Positions 1 to 11,828 of a DNA stretch of 60,228 bases are shown one piece after another. How positions within the stretch are numbered: position 1 is the stretch's first letter; each line of letters starts with the position of its first letter. The DNA is from Planctomycetota bacterium (lineage in GTDB: Bacteria; Planctomycetota; Phycisphaerae; Phycisphaerales; Phycisphaeraceae). The stretch spans positions 1 to 60,228 of the forward strand of contig JAPLMQ010000103.1 in NCBI GenBank assembly GCA_026386955.1. The letters run 5' to 3'. The notes beneath the pieces are model-generated. The model was not told where the DNA came from, searched no databases, and was given only the letters and a program-made list of their open reading frames with translations. Position numbers and translations under genes: made by a program.

Positions 1-626
1 GACTCCTCGTCTTCGACCTCGGCCGCGTGATGATCAACCTCTGCCGCGGGTGGGCCGACGCTTGCCGGCGCGCGGATGTGGCCTTTCGCCCCGAGTTGGA
101 ATCGCCCGAGCGGCGGGAGCCCCTGCTCAAGCTGCTTTACCGCTATGAGACCGGGCGCATCGGCCGGCAGGAGTGGGCGGCGGAATCGGCCAAGGTCTCC
201 GGCCTCGCGCCGGCGGAACTCCTCGCGGTCATGGGCCAATGGCTGGACGCGCCGATCACCGGGTGGGACGCGCTGCTCGACGACCTGCAGGCCTGGCCCG
301 GCCAGACCGCCTGCCTGAGCAACACACACGAGTTGCATTGGGAGCTGATGCACGACAAGGCGGGCAGGTATTTCTTGCCGCTTGATCGGCTACATCACCG
401 CTTTGCCAGCCATCTCATCGGGGCCCACAAGCCCGAGCCGGCGATCTACGAGCACGTCGAGAGGGCCGCGAAGGTGAAGCCCGCGGAGATCCTCTTCTTC
501 GACGACGCCCCCGCCAACGTGAAGGGCGCCCTCGCCCGCGGGTGGCGGGCGGTGCCGATCGACATCACGGGCGATGCGGCGGCGCAGGTCCGCGGCGTGC
601 TGCGCGACGAGGGCGTGGTGCGCTGA
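1..626 (+). CDS. HAD-superfamily phosphatase, 5'-truncated by window edge
   Basis: The frame is open from base 3 to the stop at 624-626, so the gene starts outside the window. The first visible residues read LLVFDLGRVMIN, which matches HAD motif I in the YihX (alpha-D-glucose-1-phosphatase)-like branch, where the second Asp of DxD is replaced in a FDLGxV context. Later, CLSNTHELHW is a motif II region, HKPEPAIYEHV contains the motif III lysine, and LFFDDAPANVKGA is motif IV with its acidic pair. The C-terminal GWRAVPID is the usual strand after motif IV. A soluble phosphatase acting on a small phosphorylated metabolite is likely; the substrate cannot be read from sequence. A GTG at 27 lies inside motif I and is not a true start. 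Confidence 0.85.
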   Translation, partial: LLVFDLGRVMINLCRGWADACRRADVAFRPELESPERREPLLKLLYRYETGRIGRQEWAAESAKVSGLAPAELLAVMGQWLDAPITGWDALLDDLQAWPGQTACLSNTHELHWELMHDKAGRYFLPLDRLHHRFASHLIGAHKPEPAIYEHVERAAKVKPAEILFFDDAPANVKGALARGWRAVPIDITGDAAAQVRGVLRDEGVVR

Positions 627-672
627 TCATTCCAGTCCGCAACCCCGTTTTTCCATCTCCCCTCCCGGCGCG

Positions 673-678
673 TATCAT
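673..678 (+). promoter_or_regulatory. Candidate -10 box of purSL
   Basis: TATCAT at 673-678 is preceded at a 17-nt spacing by TTTCCA (650-655), a four-of-six match to TTGACA. Transcription would begin near 685. The following AAGGA at 693-697 is a ribosome binding site that selects the ATG at 706. Confidence 0.4.
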
Positions 679-705
679 CCGGCCTGTCCCCCAAGGATGG
701 ACCCC

Positions 706-3861
<3,156 letters not shown>

Positions 3862-3864
3862 GTC

Positions 3865-4038
3865 TTGTTAGCCGGAAGCGCAAGCGACGGGACGGGGGTA
3901 CCGCAACCAACCGCCGCGTATCGACTCGCCTCACGCCCGTGATGCGCAAAACCTTTTTGTCCGATAGATTCCCGCGTGCTCCCGCCCGGCCGTGGATTGT
4001 CACACCCCCGTCCCGTCGCTTGCGCTTCCGGCTAACAA
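3865..4038. repeat. Element A1: perfect 35-nt inverted repeat
   Basis: The left arm (3865-3899) starts TTGTTAGCCGGAAGCGCAAG and is an exact reverse complement of the right arm (4004-4038), which ends GGCTAACAA. The loop is 104 nt. It fills the space between the purSL stop and the polA -10 box. Three further copies of the family lie at 11699-11816, 16684-16797 and 26391-26503. There is no ORF inside and no obvious target-site duplication. Confidence 0.9.
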
Positions 4039-4059
4039 TTTCCTGTCGCGCCGCACCCC

Positions 4060-4065
4060 TATAAT
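4060..4065 (+). promoter_or_regulatory. Perfect -10 box of polA (leaderless spacing)
   Basis: TATAAT ends 6 nt before the polA ATG. A transcript starting about 7 nt downstream of the hexamer would start on the A of the ATG. No ribosome binding site fits between them. A recognisable -35 box is lacking; the preceding 22 nt abut element A1. Confidence 0.6.
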
Positions 4066-4071
4066 CCCCCC

Positions 4072-7038
4072 ATGGATTCAGGCATTCCCGCACCCGCAAG
4101 CAGCCCCGCGCCGACGACGCCCCCCCCGCCCGCGCAGACGCTCTACGTCATCGACGGCCACGCGCAGATCTTCCGCGCCTTCTTCGCCATCCGCGGCGGG
4201 ATGAGCAGTCCCGTCACGGGCGAGCCCACGGGTGCCGTCTTCGGCTTCGCGGGGATGCTGCTCAAGCTGCTCTCCGACCTGAAGCCGCATTACGTCGTCG
4301 TCGCCATCGACACGCCGGGCAAGACCTTCCGCGACGAGATGTTCGAGGAGTACAAGGCCCAGCGCCCGCCCGCGCCCGAGGACCTCATCAAGCAGATCCC
4401 GCGCATCATCCAGCTCACCGGGCTCTTCGGCATCCCCGTCATCGGCCACGTCGGCGCCGAGGCCGACGACGTCATCGCCACCATCGTCAGGCGGATCTGC
4501 GCCGACCCGCGCTACGCGGGCGTGAACGTGCGCGTCGTCTCGCGCGACAAGGACCTCGAGCAACTCCTCTCCGACCGCGTCACGCTCTTCGACATCCACA
4601 CCGACGTGACCATCGACGAGGCCTGGCTCAAGGAGAACAAGGGAGTCACGCCAAGGCAGGTGATCGACCTGCTCACGCTCACGGGCGACACGGTCGACAA
4701 CGTGCCGGGCGTGCCGGGCATCGGGCCCAAGACCGCGTCGCAGCTCATCCAGGAGTTCGGCTCGATCGAGGGGATCTACGACAACCTCGACAAGGTCAAG
4801 GGCAAGAAGCGCGAGAACCTCGAGGCCGCGCGCGAGACGATCGACTTGAGCCGGCGGCTGGTGACGCTCAAGGACGACCTGGACTTCGACTTCGACATGG
4901 AGTCGGCCCGCGTGGGCACGATCGACGGCCAAGGGCTGGAGAAGTGCTTCAACGAGCTGGGCATGCGCCGGCATTTGGCCGACACGCAGAAACTGCTGGG
5001 CGTGAAGCCCGCGCCGGCGGCCCCGACGGCGGGCGCGAAGACGGGAGGCGACGCGGCGTCGCGCCCGCTGACCGCGCGCGTCGCCTCCGCCGCGGACGAC
5101 GAGCCGGGGCTCTTCTCCGGCGGGCTCTTCGGCGGAGCCGGAGAAGCTGGCTCCGGGGGCGAGTCGGGCCCGCCGCCGATCGACGTCGCCTCCGGCACCA
5201 CGCCGACGTACTACACCGCGCCGCAGCGGTTCGACTACCGCGGGATCACGACGCGCGAGCAACTGGCGGAGCTGGTCGCGACGCTCCGGCAGCAGAAGAT
5301 CATCGCGGTCGACACCGAGACCGTCGGGCTCGGCCACGGCGCGCCGATCTGCGGCATCAGCATCGCCTGGAAGCCCAACGCCGGCGTCTACATCCCCGTC
5401 CTCTCCCCCACGCCCGAGGCCCACCTCGACCGGCAGACCGTGATCGACGCGCTGCGCCCCGTGCTGGAGGACCCCGCCATCGCCAAGACGGGGCACAACC
5501 TCAAGTACGACGCGCTGGCCTTCCTGGCCGCGGGCCTGCGCCTGCGCGGGATCGCGTTCGACACGCTCATCGCCAGCCACTTGGCCGGCGCGCCCGAGCA
5601 CGGGATGGACGCCCTCTCCCGCGCCATCCTCGGGCACGACACGATCCCCATCACCCGGCTGATCGGCGTGGGCAAGATCCAGTTGACGATGGACCGCGTC
5701 CCGCTCGAGGCGATCACCCACTACGCCGCGGAGGATGCCGACGTCTCGCTCCGGCTCTACCGCCACTTCGAGCCGCAGCTGCGCGAGCTGGGCCTGGGCG
5801 AGCTGGCGACGACGGTGGAGATGCCGCTGGTCGAGGTGCTCGCGGAGATGGAGTGGAACGGCATCCGCGTCGACCCGCGCGAGCTCGCCCGGCAGAAGCA
5901 GGGCCTCGGGCAGCGGGCCCTGGAGCTGCGTGAGGAGATCCAGAAGCGGGCCGGGCTGGAGTTCAACGTCGACTCGCCCAAGCAGCTCGCCGACGTGCTC
6001 TTCGTCCGCATGGGCCTGCCCGTGGTGAAGAAGACCAAGACCGGCCCGTCGACCGACGTCGAGGTGCTCGAGAAATTGGCCGACCGCGAGGACGTCGACC
6101 CCGACAAGGCGGCCGTGCCCCGCTTGGTCGTCGAGTACCGCCAGCTCACCAAGCTGCTGAGCACCTACCTCGACGCCCTGCGCGACAGCATCAGCCCGCG
6201 CGACGGGCGCATCCACTCGACGTTCCACCAGAGCGGCGCCGCGACGGGGCGGCTGTCGTCGAGCAACCCGAACCTGCAGAACATCCCCATCCGCACCGAC
6301 GTCGGGCGGCAGCTCCGCAAGGCCTTCCTCGCGGGCGAGGGGAAGAAGTTGATCGTCGTCGACTACTCGCAGATCGAGCTGCGCATCCTCGCCCACCTCA
6401 GCGGCGACGCCCGCCTGCGCGTGGCCTTCGACAACGACCAGGACATCCACACCGCCGTCGCCGCCCAGGTCTTCAACACCCCGGCCGACCAAGTGACGCG
6501 CGAGCAGCGGAACCACGCGAAGGTGATCAACTTCGGCATCATCTACGGCGTGACGGCCTCGGGCCTCTCGCGGCGGATCGAGGGGCTCAACCGCGAGGGG
6601 GCGGTGAAGCTCATCACCGACTACCGCGTGCGGTTCAGCGGGATCGACACCTTCCTGCAGCGCTGCGTGCAGCAGGCGATGGAGCAGGGCTACGTCACCA
6701 CGATCCTCAACCGCCGGCGGATGGTGCCCGAGGTCCGCGCCGCGCAGGGCAACACCCGCGCCCTGGGCGAGCGGCTGGCGATCAACAGCGTGGTGCAGGG
6801 CAGCGCGGCAGACCTCATCAAGCTCGCGATGGTCAACCTGCACCGCCGGATCGTCCGCGAGAAGTTGCCGCTGGACCTGCTTGTGCAGGTGCACGACGAA
6901 CTGGTGCTGGAGGGCCCCGCCGACCGCGCGGAGGAGCTGGCGGAGGTCGTCCGGCAGGAGATGGAGGGGGCGATGAAGCTGAGCGTGCCGCTGAAGGTCG
7001 ACACCGGCATCGCGGAGAATTGGCTCGACGCGAAGTGA
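4072..7038 (+). CDS. polA: DNA polymerase I
   Basis: This 988-residue protein has all three domains of bacterial Pol I, for primer removal, repair and gap filling. Residues about 20-310 are the 5'-nuclease (YVIDGHAQIFRAFF, and GDTVDNVPGVPGIGPKTA as the helix-3-turn-helix). A low-complexity linker (about 315-380) follows. The 3'-5' exonuclease looks active: DTET at about 414, GHNLKYD and YAAEDAD keep the acidic residues. The polymerase domain has SNPNLQNIPIRTD, VDYSQIELR near 763 (motif A), the O-helix with INFGIIYG, and VQVHDELVLEG (motif C). A Phe rather than Tyr sits at the sugar-discriminating O-helix position. The start ATG 4072 follows TATAAT directly. Confidence 0.97.
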   Translation: MDSGIPAPASSPAPTTPPPPAQTLYVIDGHAQIFRAFFAIRGGMSSPVTGEPTGAVFGFAGMLLKLLSDLKPHYVVVAIDTPGKTFRDEMFEEYKAQRPPAPEDLIKQIPRIIQLTGLFGIPVIGHVGAEADDVIATIVRRICADPRYAGVNVRVVSRDKDLEQLLSDRVTLFDIHTDVTIDEAWLKENKGVTPRQVIDLLTLTGDTVDNVPGVPGIGPKTASQLIQEFGSIEGIYDNLDKVKGKKRENLEAARETIDLSRRLVTLKDDLDFDFDMESARVGTIDGQGLEKCFNELGMRRHLADTQKLLGVKPAPAAPTAGAKTGGDAASRPLTARVASAADDEPGLFSGGLFGGAGEAGSGGESGPPPIDVASGTTPTYYTAPQRFDYRGITTREQLAELVATLRQQKIIAVDTETVGLGHGAPICGISIAWKPNAGVYIPVLSPTPEAHLDRQTVIDALRPVLEDPAIAKTGHNLKYDALAFLAAGLRLRGIAFDTLIASHLAGAPEHGMDALSRAILGHDTIPITRLIGVGKIQLTMDRVPLEAITHYAAEDADVSLRLYRHFEPQLRELGLGELATTVEMPLVEVLAEMEWNGIRVDPRELARQKQGLGQRALELREEIQKRAGLEFNVDSPKQLADVLFVRMGLPVVKKTKTGPSTDVEVLEKLADREDVDPDKAAVPRLVVEYRQLTKLLSTYLDALRDSISPRDGRIHSTFHQSGAATGRLSSSNPNLQNIPIRTDVGRQLRKAFLAGEGKKLIVVDYSQIELRILAHLSGDARLRVAFDNDQDIHTAVAAQVFNTPADQVTREQRNHAKVINFGIIYGVTASGLSRRIEGLNREGAVKLITDYRVRFSGIDTFLQRCVQQAMEQGYVTTILNRRRMVPEVRAAQGNTRALGERLAINSVVQGSAADLIKLAMVNLHRRIVREKLPLDLLVQVHDELVLEGPADRAEELAEVVRQEMEGAMKLSVPLKVDTGIAENWLDAK

Positions 7039-7176
7039 ATTCGATGAACTGCCCAGACCTGCTCGATGGGGCTGGGCTCCGGGGTGTTGGGCGGCGGCCC
7101 AAAGCCCCTCAGACGCGGGAACCATCCCGATGACATGTGGCGCAAGACAACGATAGTGCCTCCAGGACTCCATCCC
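7039..7176. other. polA to CehA-like spacer with a relic of family C
   Basis: Two overlapping GC-rich stems lie here: GCCCAG/CTGGGC and GGGC-ggcg-GCCC inside GGGGCT/AGCCCC. They could end polA transcription, though no T tract follows. Bases 7129-7149 (GATGACATGTGGC...) match one end of the right arm of element C1 at 27735-27769 with about two differences; the partner arm is absent. Confidence 0.4.
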
Positions 7177-10100
7177 ATGCGCACGCTTCCCTTCCCGTTG
7201 ATCGCGCCGCTGCTCGTCCTCGCCTTCACCCTCCTGATGGGGGCCGCGAGCGCCCGCGGGGCGGAACTGGTCACGCTCGGGGCCGACAACTACGAGGCCT
7301 ACGCGCCCAAGGGCAAGGAGGCTCGCGCCTTCATGGGCGACTACGTCCTGCGCAACGACAAGATCGTCGTCGCCGTCGCCGACCCCAAGCTGCTCTCGGG
7401 CCGCAGCGCCAGCCGGTGGGCGATCGCCAACGTCTCGGGGGCGATCGTCGACCTCACGCTGCGCGACAAGCCCAACGACCAGATCATCGCCTTCTACCCC
7501 GCGCCGCTGCGCTACAAGCCCGACGCGCCCAACACGCAGGCCGAGCTCATCGACGAGCGCCTCGCCGCCACGCAGCCCGACCGCCAGCCGGTCTCGGGCC
7601 CTCGCGTCCAGCTCAAGATGCAGCCCTACGAGGTCGCCAGCGGCAGGATGCTCGAGGAGCTCGCCAAGCTCCCGGCCCACCTCCGGGGCGAGCCGCAGCC
7701 CTACGTCGAGGTGACCTACACGCTCGAGGAAGGCTGGCCGTACGTGCTGGTCGAGACCGTCTACCACAACCCCACGCGTGAGGCTTGGACGCCCGGCCCC
7801 TTCGCTCGCATCGTCGCGGGCGACACGGCCGAGCCCATCAGCGACGACGACGCCCGCTTCGTCGCCATCGCCGACAAATGGTGGGGCCAGGCGTGGGGCG
7901 TTGTCGCCGAGGGGCACCGGCTCAAGCTCGCGAAGACCGGCGCGGGGGCTTACACGATCGGGTTCATCCCCGAGGGTGGGAACGCGTCGATCCCCGCGGG
8001 CGGCTCGCTGCGCGTCGCGCGGCGGGTCTTCCCCGCGGCCAATGCGTCCGACCTCAAGGCCATCGCCGCGCCGCTGCTGGGGCGGCCGGTGCGATCCGTG
8101 CCGCTGGAGCTTTCCAACGCCGCGTACGCCAAGGCGGGGGCGGAAGTCGCGATGGCTAGCGACTGGGGCACCGTCGTCATGGGCAGGACCGACGCCGAGG
8201 GCAAGCTGACCCTCACGCTCCCGCCCGGCGATTGCTCGATCCACGTCACGCCCTTCGGCGGCAAGGGGCAGACGATCACCGTGCCCGCGGGGCAAGCCGG
8301 GCCGGTCAAGGTCGAGTGCCCGGAGCCCGCGCGGGTGGTCGTCACCGTGAAGGACGAGAACGGCAAGTCGATCCCCGGCAAAATCCGCTTCACCGGCGTC
8401 GAGGGCACGCCCGACCCGTTCTTCTTCCCCAACACCGGCGAGGAGGCGGTGGGCAACGTCTGCTACACGATCAACGGCGAGCTCTCGCGCATCGTCCCCC
8501 CGGGCCAGTATGACGTCACCGTCTCCTATGGCCCCGAATACGACCCGGTGACCAAACGTGTTAAAGCGCAGGCCGCCGGCGCGGGCGAACCGGCGGTGGT
8601 GGCGGCCAGCTTGCGCCACAGCGTGAAGACGCCCGGCTGGATCAGCGCCGAGCTGCACAACCATTCCACCATGTCCGGCCGCACCGAGCAGTTCTATGTC
8701 TACCCCTACGACAAGGACCGCACCGTCGACGGCGACTCCACCGCTAGCCCGCTGGGGCGCGTGCTCAACCTCATCTGCGAGCAGATCGAGTTCGCCCCCG
8801 CGACGGAGCACAACTTCGTCTACTCGTATGAGCCGATCGTCAAGCAGCTCAAGGCCGAGGTGCTGCTCGCGACCTGCCCGGGCGTGGGCATGACCGCCGG
8901 CCGGCGCCACACCACCACGCACCAGAACACCTTCCCCGTCGTCTGGGAGCCGGGACGGCAGGACGGCGGGGCGCTGCAGAGGCCCGAGCACATCGGTCAG
9001 GTCGAATGGCTCGCCAAGTGGAACGACGGGGCCGACAAGCTCGTGCAGGTCGCCCTCCCGCGCGGCGACGGTTTCCGCCCCACGCGGAACATGGACGTCC
9101 TCGACGTCGTCGACCTGCGCCCGCTCATCGACGGCAAGGCCTACGCGACGCCCGCCGAGGGCGACAGCCGCATCCTGCAGTGGATCGAGATCCTCAACGA
9201 GGGCTACCGCTTCCCGGGCGTGGTCAACGCCGGGGCGTTCGACAATCTCCACGGCTCGGGCCGGCTGCGGAACTACGTCAAGAGCCCCACCGACGACCCC
9301 GCCTCGATCAAGCCGATGGACGTGGTGCAGGCCGTCCGCCGCGGGCAGGTGGTCATGACCACCGGGCCGTTCCTTGAGGTGGTGATGAACCCCGGCTCGC
9401 CCAAGCCGGCGATCCCCGGCGGGGAGATCCGCGCCGCCGACGGGAAGGCCGAGTTGCTCGTGCGCGTGCAGGCGAACAACGCCGTGGCGATCGACCGTGT
9501 GCAGGTGCTCGTCAACGGGCGGCGCGACTCGGCGCTGACCTTCTCCCGCACCGAGGGCAAGACGGAGGGCTCAGGCTTCCGCGAGGGACCGCTGCAGTTC
9601 GAGCGCACCATCCCGCTCAAGCTCGACATCGACGCGCACGTGATCGTGGTCGCTTCGGGGAAGGGGGCCAACCATCGCGAGAAGCGGGGCAATGACGACG
9701 CGCGGGTGGTGGAGGTCGCGGTCTCGAACCCGATCTACGTCGACGTGGGCGAGGAGGGCTGGTCGCCGCACTCGCCGCTGGACGACCGGGTGGAGACGGA
9801 GGTGCAGTTCGTCGAGCCGCCGGTGGCGAAGCCCAACGCCGAGCCGGGGCGCGTGCGGCTGACGCTGCGCAACCGCGGGCCCGAGGCGGCGAACGACAAG
9901 GTCACGCTGCGGTTCGTGCCCGAGGGCAGCGCCCGCGTGGTGGGGCCTAACGAGCAGTCCTACTCGCTCCCGTACGAGGGGGCCGAGGCGCGGGTCGACT
10001 GGAAGGTCGTCTTCACCGACGAATACCTGAAGCAGAATTTCCCGCTCAACAGCAACTACAACAACACCGGCACGTTCGGCATCCGCGTCGACCGCGGGGC

Positions 10101-11688
10101 CACGCCGCCCGGACGCAGGCCGTCGTCGACCTGGATGCTCGTCGACCACCACGCCGGCTCGCTCCCGGCGGTCGAGTCCGTCGGCGGCGTCGCCAAGGCG
10201 CTCGCGGGCGAGATCGACTACCCGCTGGGCGCGCGGCGCGGCCCAGGCCTCGCGGTGATGCGCATGGGAGTGACGGGCAGCGACCTGGCGGTCCACTTCC
10301 GCGTCGTCGACAAGCTGCTGCAGCGGCAGAAGGTCGTCTGGGAGGGCTCCAGCGTCGAGCTCTTCGCCTGCATGCCGGGTCGCAGCCCGCGCAACACCGA
10401 CCGCCCCGGCTTCTGGTACGCCGTGAACCAGGTCTACCTCGCCCCGGCGGTGGGCGAGGAGCCCGCGGCCGGCTTCATGCGCCGCGACGACAAGATCGTC
10501 CCCGCGCCGCAGATCCGCGTGGAGAGCCGCAAGACCGCCGAGGGATACGAGCTCGACGCCCTGGTCCCGCTGGCCACGCTCAAGCTCGACGTCGACGAGA
10601 TCAACCGCGTCGTCTACTTCGGGAGCACCTTCACCGACGTCTCGCTCCTGGGGCTCGAGCCGCGCCCAGGGCGCTTCCTCTTCGACGCCCGCGCCAACGC
10701 CGTGCCCTCGCCCGGCGCGGCGCGGGCCCGGCCAACCCTCTTCGGCAGCGCCGCGCCGCACGTCGACAGCAGCGCCTTCGGCACGATGCGCATAGAGGGG
10801 CAGGTGATCTGCCGCGTCGAGGTCGTCGAGGCCCCGGCGGTCGGCACCGCGCCCCACCCGGGGCGGGTCCGCGTCCACCTCAACAACCGCAGCGCCGCCC
10901 CCGCGAGCGACGTTGTCACCCTCACCGTCGCGCCCAGCGAGGCCGCGAAGGTCGAGGGCGACCCGACGCTGAAATTCAATTTGAAGCCCGGCGAGGAAAC
11001 CTCCGCCGAGTTCAAGATCGTCCTGCGCGAGGACACCTCATCCGACGCGGTCGACCTGATCGTCCCGCGCTCGCCGGGCGGGGAGGTCGCCTCCACGCCG
11101 GCGCCGCGCATGAAAATCGAGGGGCGGACCATCACCCGCCTGCCCGCGCTGCCCGACCTGTCGCGCGTCCGTCCCGCGCTGGCGGCCCTCCCGCCCACCG
11201 CCATCCGACTCGACGGCAAGTCGATCGGCACCGTCCGCTTCGCCATCGCGGGGAGCGACCTCGCGGTCGACGCGGTGATGGTCGACCAGAAGGTCATCCA
11301 GGCCGAGCCGGCGTGGAAGGGGTCGAGCTTCGAGATCTTCGGGGCCAAGGCTCCCGGCGCGGCGATCGGGCAGATCTTCCTCAACCCCGCGGCGGGGCCC
11401 GCTTCGGCCCGCGGCCTGCGCTCGCTCAACGGCAAGATCACGCCCACCCCCGCGATCCGCCTGCAGTCGCGCGACGTCGAGGCGGGCTATGAACTGCAGG
11501 CCCTCGTCCCGCTCTCGCTCCTGGCCCTCGACGAGGAGTCGAAGCAGTTCCTCCTGGAGTTCCAACTCACCTCGCAGCTCGACGAGGGCAAGCGCCGCAC
11601 CGGCACCGCCTTCGGCAGCCCGCGGGCGTATCAGGACAATTCGATCTACGGCCGGTTCAAGGTCGAGCCCGCCCGCGCGGGGGAGTGA
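7177..11688 (+). CDS. Secreted CehA/McbA-type PHP metallohydrolase with CBM9-like repeats
   Basis: This 1503-residue protein opens with a signal peptide (MRTLPFPLIAPLLVLAFTL, cleavage near ASARGAE). The middle holds a PHP-like domain: ELHNHSTMSG puts metal-ligand histidines at about 494 and 496, TEHNF follows near 542, and GAFDNLHGSGRLRNYV near 685 is the typical late motif of CehA-family proteins. An N-terminal half of unknown fold and a carboxypeptidase-regulatory-like segment (about 380-480) precede it. The C-terminal 500 residues contain two similar blocks (SDLAVHFRVVD...WEGSSVELF and SDLAVDAVMVD...WKGSSFEIF) resembling family-9 carbohydrate-binding domains, plus CARDB-like stretches. AGGA at 7163-7166 supports ATG 7177. 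The substrate is unknown; a periplasmic or surface hydrolase of an ester or phosphoester is inferred. Confidence 0.75.
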   Translation: MRTLPFPLIAPLLVLAFTLLMGAASARGAELVTLGADNYEAYAPKGKEARAFMGDYVLRNDKIVVAVADPKLLSGRSASRWAIANVSGAIVDLTLRDKPNDQIIAFYPAPLRYKPDAPNTQAELIDERLAATQPDRQPVSGPRVQLKMQPYEVASGRMLEELAKLPAHLRGEPQPYVEVTYTLEEGWPYVLVETVYHNPTREAWTPGPFARIVAGDTAEPISDDDARFVAIADKWWGQAWGVVAEGHRLKLAKTGAGAYTIGFIPEGGNASIPAGGSLRVARRVFPAANASDLKAIAAPLLGRPVRSVPLELSNAAYAKAGAEVAMASDWGTVVMGRTDAEGKLTLTLPPGDCSIHVTPFGGKGQTITVPAGQAGPVKVECPEPARVVVTVKDENGKSIPGKIRFTGVEGTPDPFFFPNTGEEAVGNVCYTINGELSRIVPPGQYDVTVSYGPEYDPVTKRVKAQAAGAGEPAVVAASLRHSVKTPGWISAELHNHSTMSGRTEQFYVYPYDKDRTVDGDSTASPLGRVLNLICEQIEFAPATEHNFVYSYEPIVKQLKAEVLLATCPGVGMTAGRRHTTTHQNTFPVVWEPGRQDGGALQRPEHIGQVEWLAKWNDGADKLVQVALPRGDGFRPTRNMDVLDVVDLRPLIDGKAYATPAEGDSRILQWIEILNEGYRFPGVVNAGAFDNLHGSGRLRNYVKSPTDDPASIKPMDVVQAVRRGQVVMTTGPFLEVVMNPGSPKPAIPGGEIRAADGKAELLVRVQANNAVAIDRVQVLVNGRRDSALTFSRTEGKTEGSGFREGPLQFERTIPLKLDIDAHVIVVASGKGANHREKRGNDDARVVEVAVSNPIYVDVGEEGWSPHSPLDDRVETEVQFVEPPVAKPNAEPGRVRLTLRNRGPEAANDKVTLRFVPEGSARVVGPNEQSYSLPYEGAEARVDWKVVFTDEYLKQNFPLNSNYNNTGTFGIRVDRGATPPGRRPSSTWMLVDHHAGSLPAVESVGGVAKALAGEIDYPLGARRGPGLAVMRMGVTGSDLAVHFRVVDKLLQRQKVVWEGSSVELFACMPGRSPRNTDRPGFWYAVNQVYLAPAVGEEPAAGFMRRDDKIVPAPQIRVESRKTAEGYELDALVPLATLKLDVDEINRVVYFGSTFTDVSLLGLEPRPGRFLFDARANAVPSPGAARARPTLFGSAAPHVDSSAFGTMRIEGQVICRVEVVEAPAVGTAPHPGRVRVHLNNRSAAPASDVVTLTVAPSEAAKVEGDPTLKFNLKPGEETSAEFKIVLREDTSSDAVDLIVPRSPGGEVASTPAPRMKIEGRTITRLPALPDLSRVRPALAALPPTAIRLDGKSIGTVRFAIAGSDLAVDAVMVDQKVIQAEPAWKGSSFEIFGAKAPGAAIGQIFLNPAAGPASARGLRSLNGKITPTPAIRLQSRDVEAGYELQALVPLSLLALDEESKQFLLEFQLTSQLDEGKRRTGTAFGSPRAYQDNSIYGRFKVEPARAGE

Positions 11689-11698
11689 TGTGGAGCGT

Positions 11699-11816
11699 AT
11701 TGTTAGCCGGACGCGCAAGCGACGGAGGTTTGCATTTGATTGCGTCGAACGCATCGAACGAACCGCGACCATCTCGCGCCGACTAACCTCCGTCGCTTGC
11801 GCGTCCGGCTAACAAT
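11699..11816. repeat. Element A2: perfect 32-nt inverted repeat
   Basis: Arms 11699-11730 and 11785-11816 are exact reverse complements around a 54-nt loop. The core reads TTGTTAGCCGGACGCGCAAG. It sits between two convergent genes, 10 nt past the CehA-like stop and 12 nt before the ABC gene's stop. Relative to A1, the arm has C for A at the twelfth base of the core, with the matching change in the other arm. Confidence 0.9.
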
Positions 11817-11828
11817 TCAATCGCATCC

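Noticed and set aside
3865..4038. A1 as an ordinary intrinsic terminator.
   Set aside because: The arms are too long and separated by 104 nt, and no T tract follows the right arm. Termination by another mechanism remains possible and is discussed as a finding.
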